Positions 34,420 through 44,233 of a stretch of 57,182 nucleotides of DNA are shown here, in pieces. The DNA is taken from NCBI RefSeq assembly GCF_900491935.1, contig NZ_UEXK01000004.1, positions 3,363,599-3,420,780 on the forward strand. Direction: 5' to 3'. Source of the stretch: Klenkia terrae (GTDB lineage Bacteria > Actinomycetota > Actinomycetes > Mycobacteriales > Geodermatophilaceae). The notes below the pieces were generated by a model. That model did no database searches, was not told where the DNA came from, and worked only from the letters and a program-made list of their open reading frames with translations. Position numbers and translations under genes: made by a program. Every line of letters begins with the position of its first letter. Position 1 is the first letter of the stretch.

Positions 34420-35595
34420 CTAGTCGGGGACCGGCCCCGGCGGGGTCCGCGCGGCGCGCGGCACGCGCAGACCGGCGACCAGCCCGAGGGCCGACGCCCC
34501 GGCCATCACCACCGCCATCGGCAGCAGCGCGCCGGCCGTGCCCAGCCCGGCCAGCGGCGCGATCGCCCCGGCGACGGCGAACTGGCCCACCCCGACCAGC
34601 GCCGAGGCGGTGCCGGCGGCCCTAGCCGCGTCGGCCATGGCCAGCGCCGTGGCGTTGGGTAGCACCAGCCCGGTGGCGGCGACCACGACGAAGAGCACCG
34701 GGAGCAGCACCGGCAGGCCGCCGTCGGCCAGGGCGGTGACCACCAGCCCGACGCCGCCGGCGACCTGGGCGGCCAGGCCGCCGACCAGCAGGGTGCGCGG
34801 GCCGAGCCGGGCGACCAGGACCCGGGACAGCTGGCCGGCCGCGACGATGCCGGCGCCGTTGACCGCGAACACCAGGCTGAACTGCACCGGGGTGAGCCCG
34901 TAGCCGGTCTGCAGCACGAACGAGGACGTGGAGATGTAGGTGAACAGCGCCGCGAACCCCAGGCCCTGGGCGAGCACGGCGGTGCGGAACGCTCGGCGGC
35001 CGACCAGCTCGCGGGTGGCTCGGACCGTCGCGCGGGCGCCACCGCGGACCCGGCGCTCCGCCGGCAGCGTCTCGGGCAGCCAGCGCGCGGCGACCAGCAG
35101 CACCAGCCCGATGAGCGCCAGCACGCCGAAGACCCCGCGCCAGTCGGTGACCCGCAGCAGCTGGCCGCCCAGCACCGGGGCGAGCACGGGTGCGGCACCG
35201 CCGATGGAGGCCAGCAGGGCGAAGGCCCGGGCCGCCTCGGTGCCCTCGGTCCGGTCCCGGACGACGGCCCGGGCCAGCACGATGCCGGCCGCCCCGGCCA
35301 GTCCCTGCAGCAGCCGGATGCCCACCAGCAGCCACACCGAGGGCGCCAGCGCGCACAGCACCGAGGCCAGGGCGTACGCGCCGACGCCGACCAGCACCGG
35401 CACCTTGCGGCCGAACCGGTCCGACAGCGGGCCGGCCACCAGCTGCCCGACCGCCAGGCCGACCGCGACCGACGTCAGGGTGAGCTGGACCGCGCCCTGC
35501 CCGGCCCCGAACTCCGCCTCCAGCGAGGGCAGCGCCGGCAGGTAGAGGTCCATCGACAGCGGACCGAACGCCGACAGCGCCCCCAGCAGCACCAT
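34420..35595 (-). CDS. Bcr/CflA family multidrug exporter
   Basis: A 391-residue MFS drug/H+ antiporter with 12 predicted helices. The opening 'LLGALSAFGPLSMDLYLPALPSLEAEF' and motif A 'LVAGPLSDRFGRKVPVLVG' are diagnostic of Bcr/CflA; motif C is in 'RLLQGLAGAAGIVLARAVVRD'. Likely exports antibiotics or other toxic small molecules; the substrate is not predictable. ATG 35595 lies 22 bases behind the DUF6104 stop and has no strong ribosome binding site, so translation may depend on the upstream gene. It is separated from the GPH gene by 11 bases. Confidence 0.9.
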   Translation of the reverse strand: MVLLGALSAFGPLSMDLYLPALPSLEAEFGAGQGAVQLTLTSVAVGLAVGQLVAGPLSDRFGRKVPVLVGVGAYALASVLCALAPSVWLLVGIRLLQGLAGAAGIVLARAVVRDRTEGTEAARAFALLASIGGAAPVLAPVLGGQLLRVTDWRGVFGVLALIGLVLLVAARWLPETLPAERRVRGGARATVRATRELVGRRAFRTAVLAQGLGFAALFTYISTSSFVLQTGYGLTPVQFSLVFAVNGAGIVAAGQLSRVLVARLGPRTLLVGGLAAQVAGGVGLVVTALADGGLPVLLPVLFVVVAATGLVLPNATALAMADAARAAGTASALVGVGQFAVAGAIAPLAGLGTAGALLPMAVVMAGASALGLVAGLRVPRAARTPPGPVPD

Positions 35596-35617
35596 CGTGC
35601 TGCTGCTGAGGCGCTGG

Positions 35618-35803
35618 TCAGTCCTCGTCGGGGTCGTCCGTGCCGCCACGGGCCAGCCAGGTGGCCAGCCGCTCGACCGGCACCTCGAAGTCGGGGTGCT
35701 GGTCGACGAAGGCCTGCAGCTGGTCACCCAGCCAGGCGAGGGAGACCTCCTCCTCGCCCCGGCGGGTGACCAGCTCCTCGATGCCGCGGTCGGTGAAGTA
35801 CAT
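35618..35803 (-). CDS. DUF6104 family protein
   Basis: A 61-residue acidic protein (MYFTDRGIEELVTRRGEEEVSLAWLGDQL...) with two probable helices and a charged tail 'GGTDDPDED'. This short family is regularly found directly behind kgd in actinomycetes, as here (five bases after the kgd stop), which suggests a link with the 2-oxoglutarate enzyme, but no function is known to me. ATG 35803. Confidence 0.85.
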   Translation of the reverse strand: MYFTDRGIEELVTRRGEEEVSLAWLGDQLQAFVDQHPDFEVPVERLATWLARGGTDDPDED

Positions 35804-35808
35804 GCCGA

Positions 35809-38800
35809 CTACTGCGCGAAGGCGCGGGTGACCAGGTCCTTCTGCTCGGCCTCGTGGATCTTGGCCGACCCCACCGCGGGGCTGGCCGAGGCCTTGCGGC
35901 TGACCGCCGACAGCGTCTTCCCGGCCGGCAGCTCGGCGGGCAGGTTGATCGCCATGAATTGCCAGGCACCCATGTTGGCCGGCTCCTCCTGGACCCAGAA
36001 CACCTCGGTGGCGTTCGGGTAGCGGTCCAGGGCCTCCACCAGCTCACCGGCGGGCAGCGGGTACAGCTGCTCCACCCGGAGCACGGCGACGTCGTCGATG
36101 CCCTGGGCCTCGCGGGCGGCCAGCAGGTCGTAGGAGACCTTGCCGCTGCACAGCAGCACCCGGCGCACGGCGCCGCCGTCCAGCGGGTCCCCGCCGACAC
36201 CCGGGTCGGCCAGGACGGGGCGGAACCGCTCCTCGGTGAAGTCCTGCACCGCGCTGACCGCGGCCTTGGCGCGCAGCAGCGACTTGGGGGTGAAGACGAC
36301 CAGCGGGCGGTGGGTGTCCGACAGCGCCTGGCGGCGGAGCAGGTGGAAGTAGTTCGCCGGGGTCGAGCAGTTGGCGACGGTCATGTTGTTCTCGGCGCAC
36401 ATCTGCAGGAAGCGCTCGGGCCGACCGCTGGAGTGGTCGGGACCCTGGCCCTCCAGGCCGTGCGGCAGCAGCAGCACGACGCCGGAGCGCTGGCCCCACT
36501 TGGCCTCGCCGGAGGAGATGAACTCGTCGATGATCAGCTGCGCGCCGTCGACGAAGTCGCCGAACTGCGCCTCCCACAGCACCAGGGCGTCCTTGCGGGC
36601 CACCGAGTAGCCGTACTCGAAGCCGAGCGCGGCGTACTCGCTGAGCAGGGAGTCGTAGACGAAGAACTTCGCCTGGTCCTCCGAGAGGTTCGCGATCGGC
36701 GTGTACTCCTTGGCGTCCTCCCGGTCGATCAGGACCGAGTGGCGCTGCACGAAGGTGCCGCGGCGGGAGTCCTGGCCGGCCAGCCGGACCGGGACGCCCT
36801 GCATGAGCAGCGACCCGAAGGCCAGCAGCTCGCCCATCGCCCAGTCGACGCCGCCCTCGCTGACCATCGCGGCCCGGCGCTCGAGCATCTTCTGCAGCTT
36901 CGGGTGGACGGTGAAGTCCTCCGGGAGCGAGACGTGCGCGTCGCCGATGGCCTTGAGCACCTCGGGGGTGATGGCGGTCTTGGCCGACTCCGAGGGCCGC
37001 TGGTCCACCGGGCGGACCTGCTTGGAGGAGTCCTGCGCGTCGTGGGTCTCCGAGAACGCCCGCTCCAGCTGCCCGCGGTAGTCCTTGAGCGCCTCCTCGG
37101 CCTCGGCCAGGGTGATGTCGCCGCGACCGACCAGCGCCTCGGTGTACAGCTTCCGGACCGAGCGCTTGCGGTCGATGATGTCGTACATCAGCGGCTGGGT
37201 CATCGAGGGGTCGTCGCCCTCGTTGTGGCCCCGGCGGCGGTAGCAGACCAGGTCGACCACGACGTCCTTGCGGAAGGCCTGGCGGTAGTCCACGGCCAGC
37301 CGGGCCACCCGCACGCAGGCCTCGGGGTCGTCGCCGTTGACGTGGAAGACCGGTGCCCCGATCATCCGCGCGACGTCGGTGGAGTAGAGGCTGGAGCGGG
37401 CCGCGGCCGGGCTCGTGGTGAACCCGACCTGGTTGTTCACCACCACGTGCACGGTGCCGCCGGTGCGGTAGCCGCGCAGCTGGGACAGGTTGAGGGTCTC
37501 GGCGACCACGCCCTGGCCCGCGAACGCGCTGTCGCCGTGCAGCAGCACCGGCAGGACGGTGAAGCCGTGCTCGCCCTTGTCGATCATGTCCTGCTTGGCC
37601 CGCACGATGCCCTCGAGGACGGGGTTGACCGCCTCCAGGTGGCTGGGGTTCGACGTCAGCGACACGGTGATCCCGGCGTCCCGCGAGGGGTGCTGGAAGT
37701 GGCCGGTGGCGCCGAGGTGGTACTTCACGTCGCCGGAGCCCTGCACGGTGCCCGGGTCGATGTTGCCCTCGAACTCCCCGAAGATCTTCGAGTAGGGCTT
37801 GTGCAGCACGTTGGCCAGCACGTTCAGCCGGCCGCGGTGCGGCATGCCGATGGCGACCTCGTCGAGCTCGTACTCGGTGGAGGCCAGCAGCACCTCGTCC
37901 AGCAGCGGGATGACGGACTCACCGCCCTCGAGGGAGAACCGCTTCTGCCCGACGTACTTGGTCTGCAGGAAGGTCTCGAAGGCCTCGGCGGCGTTGAGCC
38001 GGCCCAGGACGTGCTTCTGCTTGTCCCGGTTCGGGGCGTCGTGCTTGACCTCGATGCGCTTCTGGAGCCACTCGCGCTCCTCGGGGTCGGTGATGTGCAT
38101 GTACTCGACGCCGACCGTGCGGCAGTAGGAGTTGCGGAGCACGCCCAGGACGTCGCGCAGCGGCATGACCTTCTCGCCGGCGAAGCCGCCGACCGGGAAC
38201 TGCCGGTCGAGGTCCCACAGCGTGAGGCCGTGCTGGGTGATGTCCAGGTCGGGGTGGGTGCGGACCTTGAACTCGAGCGGGTCGGTGTCGGCCATCAGGT
38301 GGCCGTTGCGCCGGTAGGCCTCGATCAGCTCGACGACCCGGGCGCCCTTGTCGATCTGGCCCTCGTGGCGGACGGTGACGTCGGGGACCCAGCGGACCGG
38401 CTCGTAGGGGATCCGCAGCGAGGCGAAGATGCCGTCGTAGAACCCGTCCTCGCCCAGCAGCAGCCCGTGCAGCCGGCGCAGGAAGTCCCCGGACTGGGCG
38501 CCCTGGATGATCCGGTGGTCGTAGGTCGAGGTGAGCGTGATGGTCTTGGCGACCGCCAGGTCGGTGAGCGTCTCGGGGCTCATCCCCTGGAACTCGGCCG
38601 GGTAGTCCATCGCGCCGACGCCGACGATTGTGCCCTGGCCGGTGGTCAGGCGGGGCACGGAGTGGTTGGTGCCGACGGTGCCGGGGTTGGTCAGGCTGAC
38701 CGTCGTCCCGGTGAAGTCGTCCATGGTCAGCTTGCCGCCGCGGGCCCGGCGGATGACGTCCTCGTAGGCGCCCCAGAAGGCGGCGAAGTCCATCTCCTCG

Positions 38801-39630
38801 GCGCCCTTGATGTTGGCGACCACGAGCGAGCGGGTGCCGTCGGGCTTGGGCAGATCGATGGCCAGGCCGAAGTTGACGTGCTCGGGCTGGACCAGGTTCG
38901 GCTTGCCGTCGATCTCGGCGAACGCCGCGTTCATCTCGGGGAAGTCGTCCAGCGCCCGGACCAGCGCGTAGCCGATCAGGTGGGTGAAGGACACCTTGCC
39001 CCCGCGGGAGCGGGCCAGGTGGTTGTTGATCACGATGCGGTTGTCGACCAGCATCTTGGCCGGCACCGCCCGCACGCTGGTGGCCGTGGGCACCGTCAGC
39101 GAGGCGTTCATGTTCTTCACGACGCTGGCGGCGGCACCGCGCAGCACGGTCTGCTTCGGGCCGGACGTGGCGTCGGCGGCAGCGGCCTTCGGCGCGGGCT
39201 TGGCGGCCGGCTTCGGCGTGGACGGCGCGGCGGGGCGCTGGTCGGCGGCCTTCTCGGCGGCTTGGGCGACCACCGGGGCGGTGGCCTTCGGCTCGACCGG
39301 GGTGGCCCGGGGAGCCGGTGCCGGGGCGGCGGCCGGCGTGCCGGTGGTGCTGGGCCGGGTGGCCGAGGCCTCTGCGTCGGCCTGGGCCGGCTTCGCGGCC
39401 GGCTGCTGCTCGGGCTGCCGCGCCGCGGGCTCGGCCGGGGCGTCGGACTGCTCGGCGGCCTGGCCGGTGGGGGCGTAGTCGTCGAAGAAGTCGTGCCAGG
39501 CCTGGTCGACGCTCCCGGGGTCGGCGAGGTACTGCTGGTACATCTCCTCGACCAGCCACTCGTTGGTTCCGAATCCGCCGGCCGCGGTGGACGCGGTGGG
39601 GGAGGGCTGGGATGAGTTCACGCTTGACAC
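35809..39630 (-). CDS. kgd: Multifunctional 2-oxoglutarate decarboxylase/dehydrogenase Kgd
   Basis: A 1273-residue actinobacterial fusion of an E2 acyltransferase core and an E1 thiamine-diphosphate enzyme, central to the TCA cycle. In order: an E1-type N-terminal tail ('[25 protein letters not shown]'-type, in parts, residues 20-50), an Ala/Pro-rich linker (about 50-160), the E2 domain with the catalytic D-H-R at about 370, and the E1 domain with '[14 protein letters not shown]' (about 595) and the ThDP segment 'GDSAFAGQG' (about 698). It lacks a lipoyl domain. Relatives are inhibited by unphosphorylated GarA/OdhI, encoded elsewhere. Start GTG 39630. A TAGCAT -10 lies about 50 bases upstream (39679-39684). 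Confidence 0.96.
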   Translation of the reverse strand: MSSVNSSQPSPTASTAAGGFGTNEWLVEEMYQQYLADPGSVDQAWHDFFDDYAPTGQAAEQSDAPAEPAARQPEQQPAAKPAQADAEASATRPSTTGTPAAAPAPAPRATPVEPKATAPVVAQAAEKAADQRPAAPSTPKPAAKPAPKAAAADATSGPKQTVLRGAAASVVKNMNASLTVPTATSVRAVPAKMLVDNRIVINNHLARSRGGKVSFTHLIGYALVRALDDFPEMNAAFAEIDGKPNLVQPEHVNFGLAIDLPKPDGTRSLVVANIKGAEEMDFAAFWGAYEDVIRRARGGKLTMDDFTGTTVSLTNPGTVGTNHSVPRLTTGQGTIVGVGAMDYPAEFQGMSPETLTDLAVAKTITLTSTYDHRIIQGAQSGDFLRRLHGLLLGEDGFYDGIFASLRIPYEPVRWVPDVTVRHEGQIDKGARVVELIEAYRRNGHLMADTDPLEFKVRTHPDLDITQHGLTLWDLDRQFPVGGFAGEKVMPLRDVLGVLRNSYCRTVGVEYMHITDPEEREWLQKRIEVKHDAPNRDKQKHVLGRLNAAEAFETFLQTKYVGQKRFSLEGGESVIPLLDEVLLASTEYELDEVAIGMPHRGRLNVLANVLHKPYSKIFGEFEGNIDPGTVQGSGDVKYHLGATGHFQHPSRDAGITVSLTSNPSHLEAVNPVLEGIVRAKQDMIDKGEHGFTVLPVLLHGDSAFAGQGVVAETLNLSQLRGYRTGGTVHVVVNNQVGFTTSPAAARSSLYSTDVARMIGAPVFHVNGDDPEACVRVARLAVDYRQAFRKDVVVDLVCYRRRGHNEGDDPSMTQPLMYDIIDRKRSVRKLYTEALVGRGDITLAEAEEALKDYRGQLERAFSETHDAQDSSKQVRPVDQRPSESAKTAITPEVLKAIGDAHVSLPEDFTVHPKLQKMLERRAAMVSEGGVDWAMGELLAFGSLLMQGVPVRLAGQDSRRGTFVQRHSVLIDREDAKEYTPIANLSEDQAKFFVYDSLLSEYAALGFEYGYSVARKDALVLWEAQFGDFVDGAQLIIDEFISSGEAKWGQRSGVVLLLPHGLEGQGPDHSSGRPERFLQMCAENNMTVANCSTPANYFHLLRRQALSDTHRPLVVFTPKSLLRAKAAVSAVQDFTEERFRPVLADPGVGGDPLDGGAVRRVLLCSGKVSYDLLAAREAQGIDDVAVLRVEQLYPLPAGELVEALDRYPNATEVFWVQEEPANMGAWQFMAINLPAELPAGKTLSAVSRKASASPAVGSAKIHEAEQKDLVTRAFAQ

Positions 39631-39760
39631 GGGGTCGAGTGCCTTCTTCGTCTGTGGACGTCGTTGGACCGGTTGCCGATGCTACCGGCCGGGGGTGCGG
39701 TGGGCCGTGCCCAGGTGACGCGTGTGACGTGGTGCGGCTCACCTCGGGCCGGCCGAGGGG

Positions 39761-40612
39761 TCAGCCGGCGGTGCCGCCGCCCTCGAGGAGGTCGACCAGG
39801 GCGTCCTGCCCGGTGGGGGAGCCGTCGCCGCCGGCGCGGTCGCGGGCCGCGGCCACCCGGGCGATGTCCAGGGCGCTGGCGCCGTCGGAGGTGGTGGTCT
39901 CCACGTCCGCCCCGGCGGCCAGGAGCACCCGGACGACCTCGAGCCGCCCGCCGTCGGGCCCGGCGGCGACCGCGGCGTGCAGCGCGGTGTGCCCGGTGTC
40001 GGCGTCCCGGCGGTCGACCACGGCACCGGCGTCCAGCAGCAGGGAGACGATCTCGACCTGCCCGGCGCCGGCGGCCGCCCGCAGCGAGCCGTCGTCGGGG
40101 TCGGCGCCGCGGTCCAGCAGCAGGCGGACCGCCTCGACCGATCCGCCCAGGGCGGCGAACCCGAGCAGCGAGGTGTCGGCGTCGTCGTGGACGGCGGACT
40201 CCCCGGCGTCCAGCCGGGCGGTCAGCCGCGCGGTGTCGCCGAGGTAGGCCGCGGCCGCGCCGTCGGGCTCGGCACCGCGGGCCAGCAGCTGGTCGACCAG
40301 GCCGGGGGCGAACTCCAGCGCGACGTGCAGCGGGGTGCGGCCGTGCCCGGTGGTGGCCTCCAGGTCGGCCCCGGCGGCCAGCAGCAGCTCCACGACCTCG
40401 CCCTGGCCGGCGGCGACCGCGACGTGCAGCGGCGTCCAGCCGTCCTGGTCGGCGCGCTCGACGGTGCTGCCCAGCAGGCGCGGCTGGGCCTCGACCGCGG
40501 CGCGCACGGCGGCGGCGTCCCCGGCTTCGACCAGCCCCGCCAGGCGCTGCCCGGTCATCCGCAGGGCGCGCAGCTCGCCGGTGCTCGGGCCGGAGGGTGT
40601 CCGATCGGTCAT
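39761..40612 (-). CDS. Ankyrin repeat protein
   Basis: A 283-residue protein made almost wholly of ankyrin repeats (about seven, residues 25-270). Good repeats include 'DGWTPLHVAVAAGQGEVVELLLAAGADLEA', 'HGRTPLHVALEFAPGLVDQLLARGAEPD' and 'TGHTALHAAVAAGPDGGRLEVVRVLLAAGADVE', quoted in parts. No signal peptide or membrane segment, so probably a cytoplasmic protein-interaction module; the partner is unknown. It lies behind kgd on the same strand with 148 bases between, and precedes the ABC operon's 3' end by 63 bases. Confidence 0.88.
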   Translation of the reverse strand: MTDRTPSGPSTGELRALRMTGQRLAGLVEAGDAAAVRAAVEAQPRLLGSTVERADQDGWTPLHVAVAAGQGEVVELLLAAGADLEATTGHGRTPLHVALEFAPGLVDQLLARGAEPDGAAAAYLGDTARLTARLDAGESAVHDDADTSLLGFAALGGSVEAVRLLLDRGADPDDGSLRAAAGAGQVEIVSLLLDAGAVVDRRDADTGHTALHAAVAAGPDGGRLEVVRVLLAAGADVETTTSDGASALDIARVAAARDRAGGDGSPTGQDALVDLLEGGGTAG

Positions 40613-40675
40613 CGCGTGGACCTCGTTCGCTCGTCGGTGGGTCTGCAGGGCGTCGCGGCGGGTCGTCGGGAGGGG

Positions 40676-41425
40676 TCAGACCACGTCGCGGCGGACGGCC
40701 AGGACGGTCCCCAGCACGGCGGCGACCAGACCGTAACCGAGCAGGAGCAGCCCGCCCTGCCAGGTCCCCAGCAGGTCGCCCGGTCCGTCGCCGGAGGTCA
40801 GCGCGGCGAGCGCGCCGCCGGGCAGGTAGGCGTAGGCGTCGGCCGTGGCGGGGACGCTGGCGATGATCGGCTCGACCACGAACAGGTAGACCAGCGCGCC
40901 CACGACGGCGCCCACCTGGTTGCGCACCAGGGCGCCCACCCCGACCCCGATGACGGCGTAGACGACCAGCGCGAGCCCGGAGCGCAGCAGCACGCCGGGG
41001 GCGTCCCCGCTCCAGTCCGGCGCGCCCCCCCGCGCGCTGCCGTAGACCGTGGCGACCAGGACGGTCACCGCGACGACGGCGACGGCGACCACCAGCCCGG
41101 CGACGGCGTAGGCCAGCAGCTTGGCCACCACCACCCGCCCCCGCTGCGGGCTGACCAGGAAGGTCGGGGTGGCGGTGCGGTGCCGGTACTCCTGGGTCAT
41201 CCCGATGACGCCCAGGACCAGGGCGATCACCGCGACCTGCGCGGGGATGCCCGCGACGACGTCGGCGAACTCGGTGGTGCCGACCGGGGGCAGGCCGTTC
41301 TCGGCGCCGGCCAGCCCGGTGAACAGGGCGGTGAAGCCGCCGGCCATGAGGCAGGCGACGACCAGCAGCCAGAGGCCGACCCTGGTGCTGAGGAGCTTGG
41401 TCCACTCCGCGCGGACGAGGTTCAC
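40676..41425 (-). CDS. ABC-2 type transporter permease
   Basis: A 249-residue membrane subunit with six predicted helices. The N-terminus 'NLVRAEWTKLLSTRVGLWLLV' is the common start of actinobacterial ABC-2 permeases, and 'VIGMTQEYRHRTATPTFLVSPQRGRVVVAKLLAY' is their conserved coupling region. It pairs with the ATPase encoded just upstream (GTGA overlap 41422-41425) to form an exporter; the cargo, possibly a peptide, drug or lipid, is unknown. Confidence 0.9.
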   Translation of the reverse strand: MNLVRAEWTKLLSTRVGLWLLVVACLMAGGFTALFTGLAGAENGLPPVGTTEFADVVAGIPAQVAVIALVLGVIGMTQEYRHRTATPTFLVSPQRGRVVVAKLLAYAVAGLVVAVAVVAVTVLVATVYGSARGGAPDWSGDAPGVLLRSGLALVVYAVIGVGVGALVRNQVGAVVGALVYLFVVEPIIASVPATADAYAYLPGGALAALTSGDGPGDLLGTWQGGLLLLGYGLVAAVLGTVLAVRRDVV

Positions 41426-42393
41426 GCGACGCTCCCCGGGGTCGTGGCGGCGTACTGCTCGGCCCCGGCGGTGAGCCGGAAGTAGACCTCTTCCAGGCCG
41501 GAGGTGTGCGACCGCAGCTCGTGCAGCTCGACCCCGGCGGTGAATGCCCGTGCACCGACCTCGTCGGTGGTCAGCCCGGTGACGGTGAGCGCGCCCGGGC
41601 CGGTCGCCTCGACCACGGCGCCGGTGCCGGCGAGCGCGGCGGTCAGCTGCTCGGCGGCGGGGGTGCGGACCAGGACGGTGCCCGCGGACTCGCCGCGCAG
41701 CTCGTCCAGCGTGCCCTCGCGGACCAGCTTGCCCGCCCCCACGATCACCACCCGGTCGGCGGTCTGCTCCACCTCGGCCAGCAGGTGGGAGGAGATGAGG
41801 ACGGTCCGGCCCTGGTCGTGGGCCAGGTGCCGGAGGAACCCGCGCAGCCACTGGATGCCCTCGGGGTCCAGCCCGTTGGCCGGCTCGTCGAGCACCAGCA
41901 CCTGCGGGTCGCCCAGCAGGGCCGTGGCCAGGCCCAGCCGCTGGCGCATGCCCAGGGAGTAGTTGCCGGCCTTGCGCTTGCCGGCCGGGGCCAGGCCCAC
42001 CTGGGCCAGCACCTCGTCGGCCCGCGAGGTCGGCAGACCGGCGGCGCGGCAGTAGACCCGCAGGTGGTCGCGGCCTGTGCGGCCGGGGTGGAAGGCCGTC
42101 TCCAGCACGGCGCCGACCTGGCGGGTCGGCTGGGGGGGCGCGGCGTAGGGCGTGCCGCCGATCGTCGTCGTCCCGCGGGCGGGGGTGATCAGGCCCAGGG
42201 CCATCCGCAGGGTGGTGGTCTTGCCGGCCCCGTTCGGGCCCAGGAAACCGGTCACCTGGCCGGGCTCCACGGTGAAGCTCAGGGAGTCCACGGCGGTGAC
42301 CGAGCCGAAGGTCTTGGTCAGGTCGCGGACCTCGACGCGACCGTCGACCGGTCCGTCGACGGTGCTGCCGACCGCTGGCGGGCTGCTCGTGAT
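41422..42393 (-). CDS. ABC transporter ATP-binding protein (exporter)
   Basis: The ATPase of a two-gene ABC-2 exporter, about 323 residues. Walker A 'GPNGAGKTT', signature 'YSLGMRQRLGLATALLG', Walker B 'VLVLDEPANGLDPEG' and the switch 'LISSHLLAEVEQ' are intact; a C-terminal regulatory part of about 90 residues follows. The start is unusual: a strong GAGGAGG (42399-42405) stands five bases before an ATC codon at 42393, and no ATG/GTG/TTG follows before the ATPase core. In-frame GTG codons at 42441 and 42477 are the conventional alternatives. Confidence 0.88.
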   Translation of the reverse strand: MTSSPPAVGSTVDGPVDGRVEVRDLTKTFGSVTAVDSLSFTVEPGQVTGFLGPNGAGKTTTLRMALGLITPARGTTTIGGTPYAAPPQPTRQVGAVLETAFHPGRTGRDHLRVYCRAAGLPTSRADEVLAQVGLAPAGKRKAGNYSLGMRQRLGLATALLGDPQVLVLDEPANGLDPEGIQWLRGFLRHLAHDQGRTVLISSHLLAEVEQTADRVVIVGAGKLVREGTLDELRGESAGTVLVRTPAAEQLTAALAGTGAVVEATGPGALTVTGLTTDEVGARAFTAGVELHELRSHTSGLEEVYFRLTAGAEQYAATTPGSVA

Positions 42394-42507
42394 GGAAGCC
42401 TCCTCGGTGGTCCCCCGTGGCGTGCTGCCATCCAACCGCACCCGGGCCGGACGGATTCGTCTGTGACCACTGGACACACCTGGCGCGCGGGCCGTCGTCC
42501 GGTCCGC

Positions 42508-42523
42508 TAGGTTCCGCTCCGTG
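42508..42523 (+). promoter_or_regulatory. -10 element of a probable leaderless uspA transcript
   Basis: TAGGTT (42508-42513) ends seven bases before the uspA GTG and would put transcription start at the start codon. No ribosome binding site precedes the gene. The -35 is weak. Confidence 0.35.
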
Positions 42524-42979
42524 ACTGCCTATCGGACCGTCGTCGTCGGCACCGACGGCTCGGAGTCCTCGCTGCGCGCGGTGACCCGGGCCGGCGCCCT
42601 CGCAGGGGCCTGCGGGGCCACCCTGGTGATCGCCTGCGCCTACCTGCCGACCGATCCCGACGACCGGGACGTCCGCGGCGCCGCGGACGTGCTCAAGGAC
42701 GAGGCCTACCAGGTGATGGGGTCCTCGCCCGCCGAGGAGACGGTGCGCACGGCGCACGAGCGCGCGTCGGCGGCCGGGGCCGGCGACGTCCGCACCGTCG
42801 CGGTGGTCGGGTCGCCGGTGGAGGCGCTGCTGGACGTGGTCAAGCGGGAGTCCGCCGACCTGCTGGTGGTGGGCAACCGCGGGCTGGCCGGGATCAAGGG
42901 GCGGCTGCTCGGGTCGGTCCCGGCCGACGCCACCCGCCGCTCGGCGGTCGACGTGCTCGTCGTCCACACCACGGACTGA
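42521..42979 (+). CDS. Universal stress protein (UspA)
   Basis: A 152-residue single-domain universal stress protein. The N-terminal 'RTVVVGTDGSESSLRAVTRAGALAG' and the ATP-binding 'LLVVGNRGLAGIKGRLLGSVPADATRRSAVDVLVV' (G-x2-G-x9-G-S/T type, quoted in parts) suggest a nucleotide-binding member. In mycobacteria several such proteins bind ATP or cAMP. The adenylate cyclase gene follows directly, which makes a cAMP connection worth considering. GTG 42521 appears to be leaderless. Confidence 0.9.
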   Translation: MTAYRTVVVGTDGSESSLRAVTRAGALAGACGATLVIACAYLPTDPDDRDVRGAADVLKDEAYQVMGSSPAEETVRTAHERASAAGAGDVRTVAVVGSPVEALLDVVKRESADLLVVGNRGLAGIKGRLLGSVPADATRRSAVDVLVVHTTD

Positions 42980-43036
42980 CCGGAGGGTCGAGCCCTGCCC
43001 GCGGACCCCGCCGGCGTCCCGGACGCCCGGGAGGCG

Positions 43037-44083
43037 ATGGACCGGCTGCTGCTGGGCGGCCCGCGCCGCTGGACCCGGCTGGAGGTCGCGCAGCGGTCCG
43101 GGGTCGACCCGGCGCGCACGCAGCGGCTGTGGCGGGCCCTGGGCTTCGCCGACGTGGGCGACGACGACGAGGTCTTCACCGACGCCGACGTGGAGGCGCT
43201 GCGGGCGCTGGGCGCGCTGATCGACTCCGGGTTCGTCGACCTGGACACCGAGGCGTCGATCGCCCGGGCGATGGGGCAGTCGCTGTCCCGGCTGGCCGAC
43301 TGGCAGACCGACATGCTGGCCGCGCTGCTGCGCGAGCACCCGGGCGAGCCGGTGGACGCGGTGCGGGCGGCGGAGATGCTGCTGCCGCTCATGCGCGACG
43401 TGCAGGACTACGTGTGGCGCCGGCACCTGTCGGCCAACGCCGAGCGGTTGCTGGCCGCCGGCCCGGACGAGGCGACCGACCGGCGCGAGCTGGCCGTCGG
43501 GTTCGCCGACCTGGTCGGCTACACGTCCCGCAGCCGCGGCATGGGTGGCCGCGAGCTCGGTGCGATGGTCGAGGACTTCGAGGGGCTGACGGCCGACCTG
43601 GTGGCCCGGCACCACGGCCGGGTGGTGAAGACGGTGGGCGACGGCGTGCTGTTCACCTGCACCACGGCGGTGGACGCGGTGGAGATCGGGCTGCGGCTGC
43701 CCGAGGAGTGGGCCGCGGCCGACCGGCCGCCGCTGCGGGTGGGTGCGGCGTTCGGCCCGGTGCTGACCCGGCTGGGCGACGTCTACTCCCCGGTGGTCAA
43801 CCTGGCCAGCCGCCTGACGTCGCTGGCCCGGCCGTCCACCCTGCTGGTCGACCAGGACCTGGCCCGCCTGCTGCGGGGCGTGCGGGCCTACCGGGTGCGC
43901 CCGCTGCGCCGGGTGTCGGTCCGCGGCTACGACCACCTGCAGCCCTGGCTGGTCCGCCGCCGCCCCGGCACCCCGGTCCCCGGCGAGGACACCGGCCCCT
44001 TCGAGGACTTCCTCGACGACTACACCGACGAGGTGCTCGGTTCCCCGGACCCGGACCACCCGCACGACCCCCGGACCACCTGA
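43037..44083 (+). CDS. Class III adenylate cyclase with regulatory N-terminal domain
   Basis: A 348-residue cyclase making cAMP. The N-terminal part (about 1-150) starts with a MerR-like helical unit ('WTRLEVAQRSGVDPARTQRLWRALGF') and resembles the autoinhibitory, pH-sensing domain of mycobacterial Rv1264/Rv2212. The catalytic domain (about 155-320) keeps both metal Asps ('VGFADLVGYTSRSRGM' and 'KTVGDGVLFTC'), the adenine-selecting Lys (VVKTVGD) and Asp (GDVYSPVVNLASRL), and the transition-state Asn and Arg. Start ATG 43037 has GGGAGG close by; a CTG at 42995, eight bases after GGAGG, would add 14 residues and fits the 57-base gap better. Confidence 0.9.
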   Translation: MDRLLLGGPRRWTRLEVAQRSGVDPARTQRLWRALGFADVGDDDEVFTDADVEALRALGALIDSGFVDLDTEASIARAMGQSLSRLADWQTDMLAALLREHPGEPVDAVRAAEMLLPLMRDVQDYVWRRHLSANAERLLAAGPDEATDRRELAVGFADLVGYTSRSRGMGGRELGAMVEDFEGLTADLVARHHGRVVKTVGDGVLFTCTTAVDAVEIGLRLPEEWAAADRPPLRVGAAFGPVLTRLGDVYSPVVNLASRLTSLARPSTLLVDQDLARLLRGVRAYRVRPLRRVSVRGYDHLQPWLVRRRPGTPVPGEDTGPFEDFLDDYTDEVLGSPDPDHPHDPRTT

Positions 44084-44233
44084 CCGAGCCACCCACCAGG
44101 CGAGACACCGACGCGACGCGCCCCCTCGAGTCCCCGACGAGCGGGCGGCCGGAGGCCTCCCCGAGGAGGGGCGGATCGGCTCCACCGTCGCCGGGAACGG
44201 CACCTGAACGCGGTGGGAGCGCGAAGCGCGACA

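Noticed and set aside
35854-39615. A 1253-codon open frame antisense to kgd, and other very long antisense frames such as 40676-45883 on the minus strand
   Set aside because: They lie opposite convincing genes, have low-complexity Gly/Arg/Val-rich translations and no family motifs. In DNA of this GC content stops are rare in the frame opposite a coding frame.
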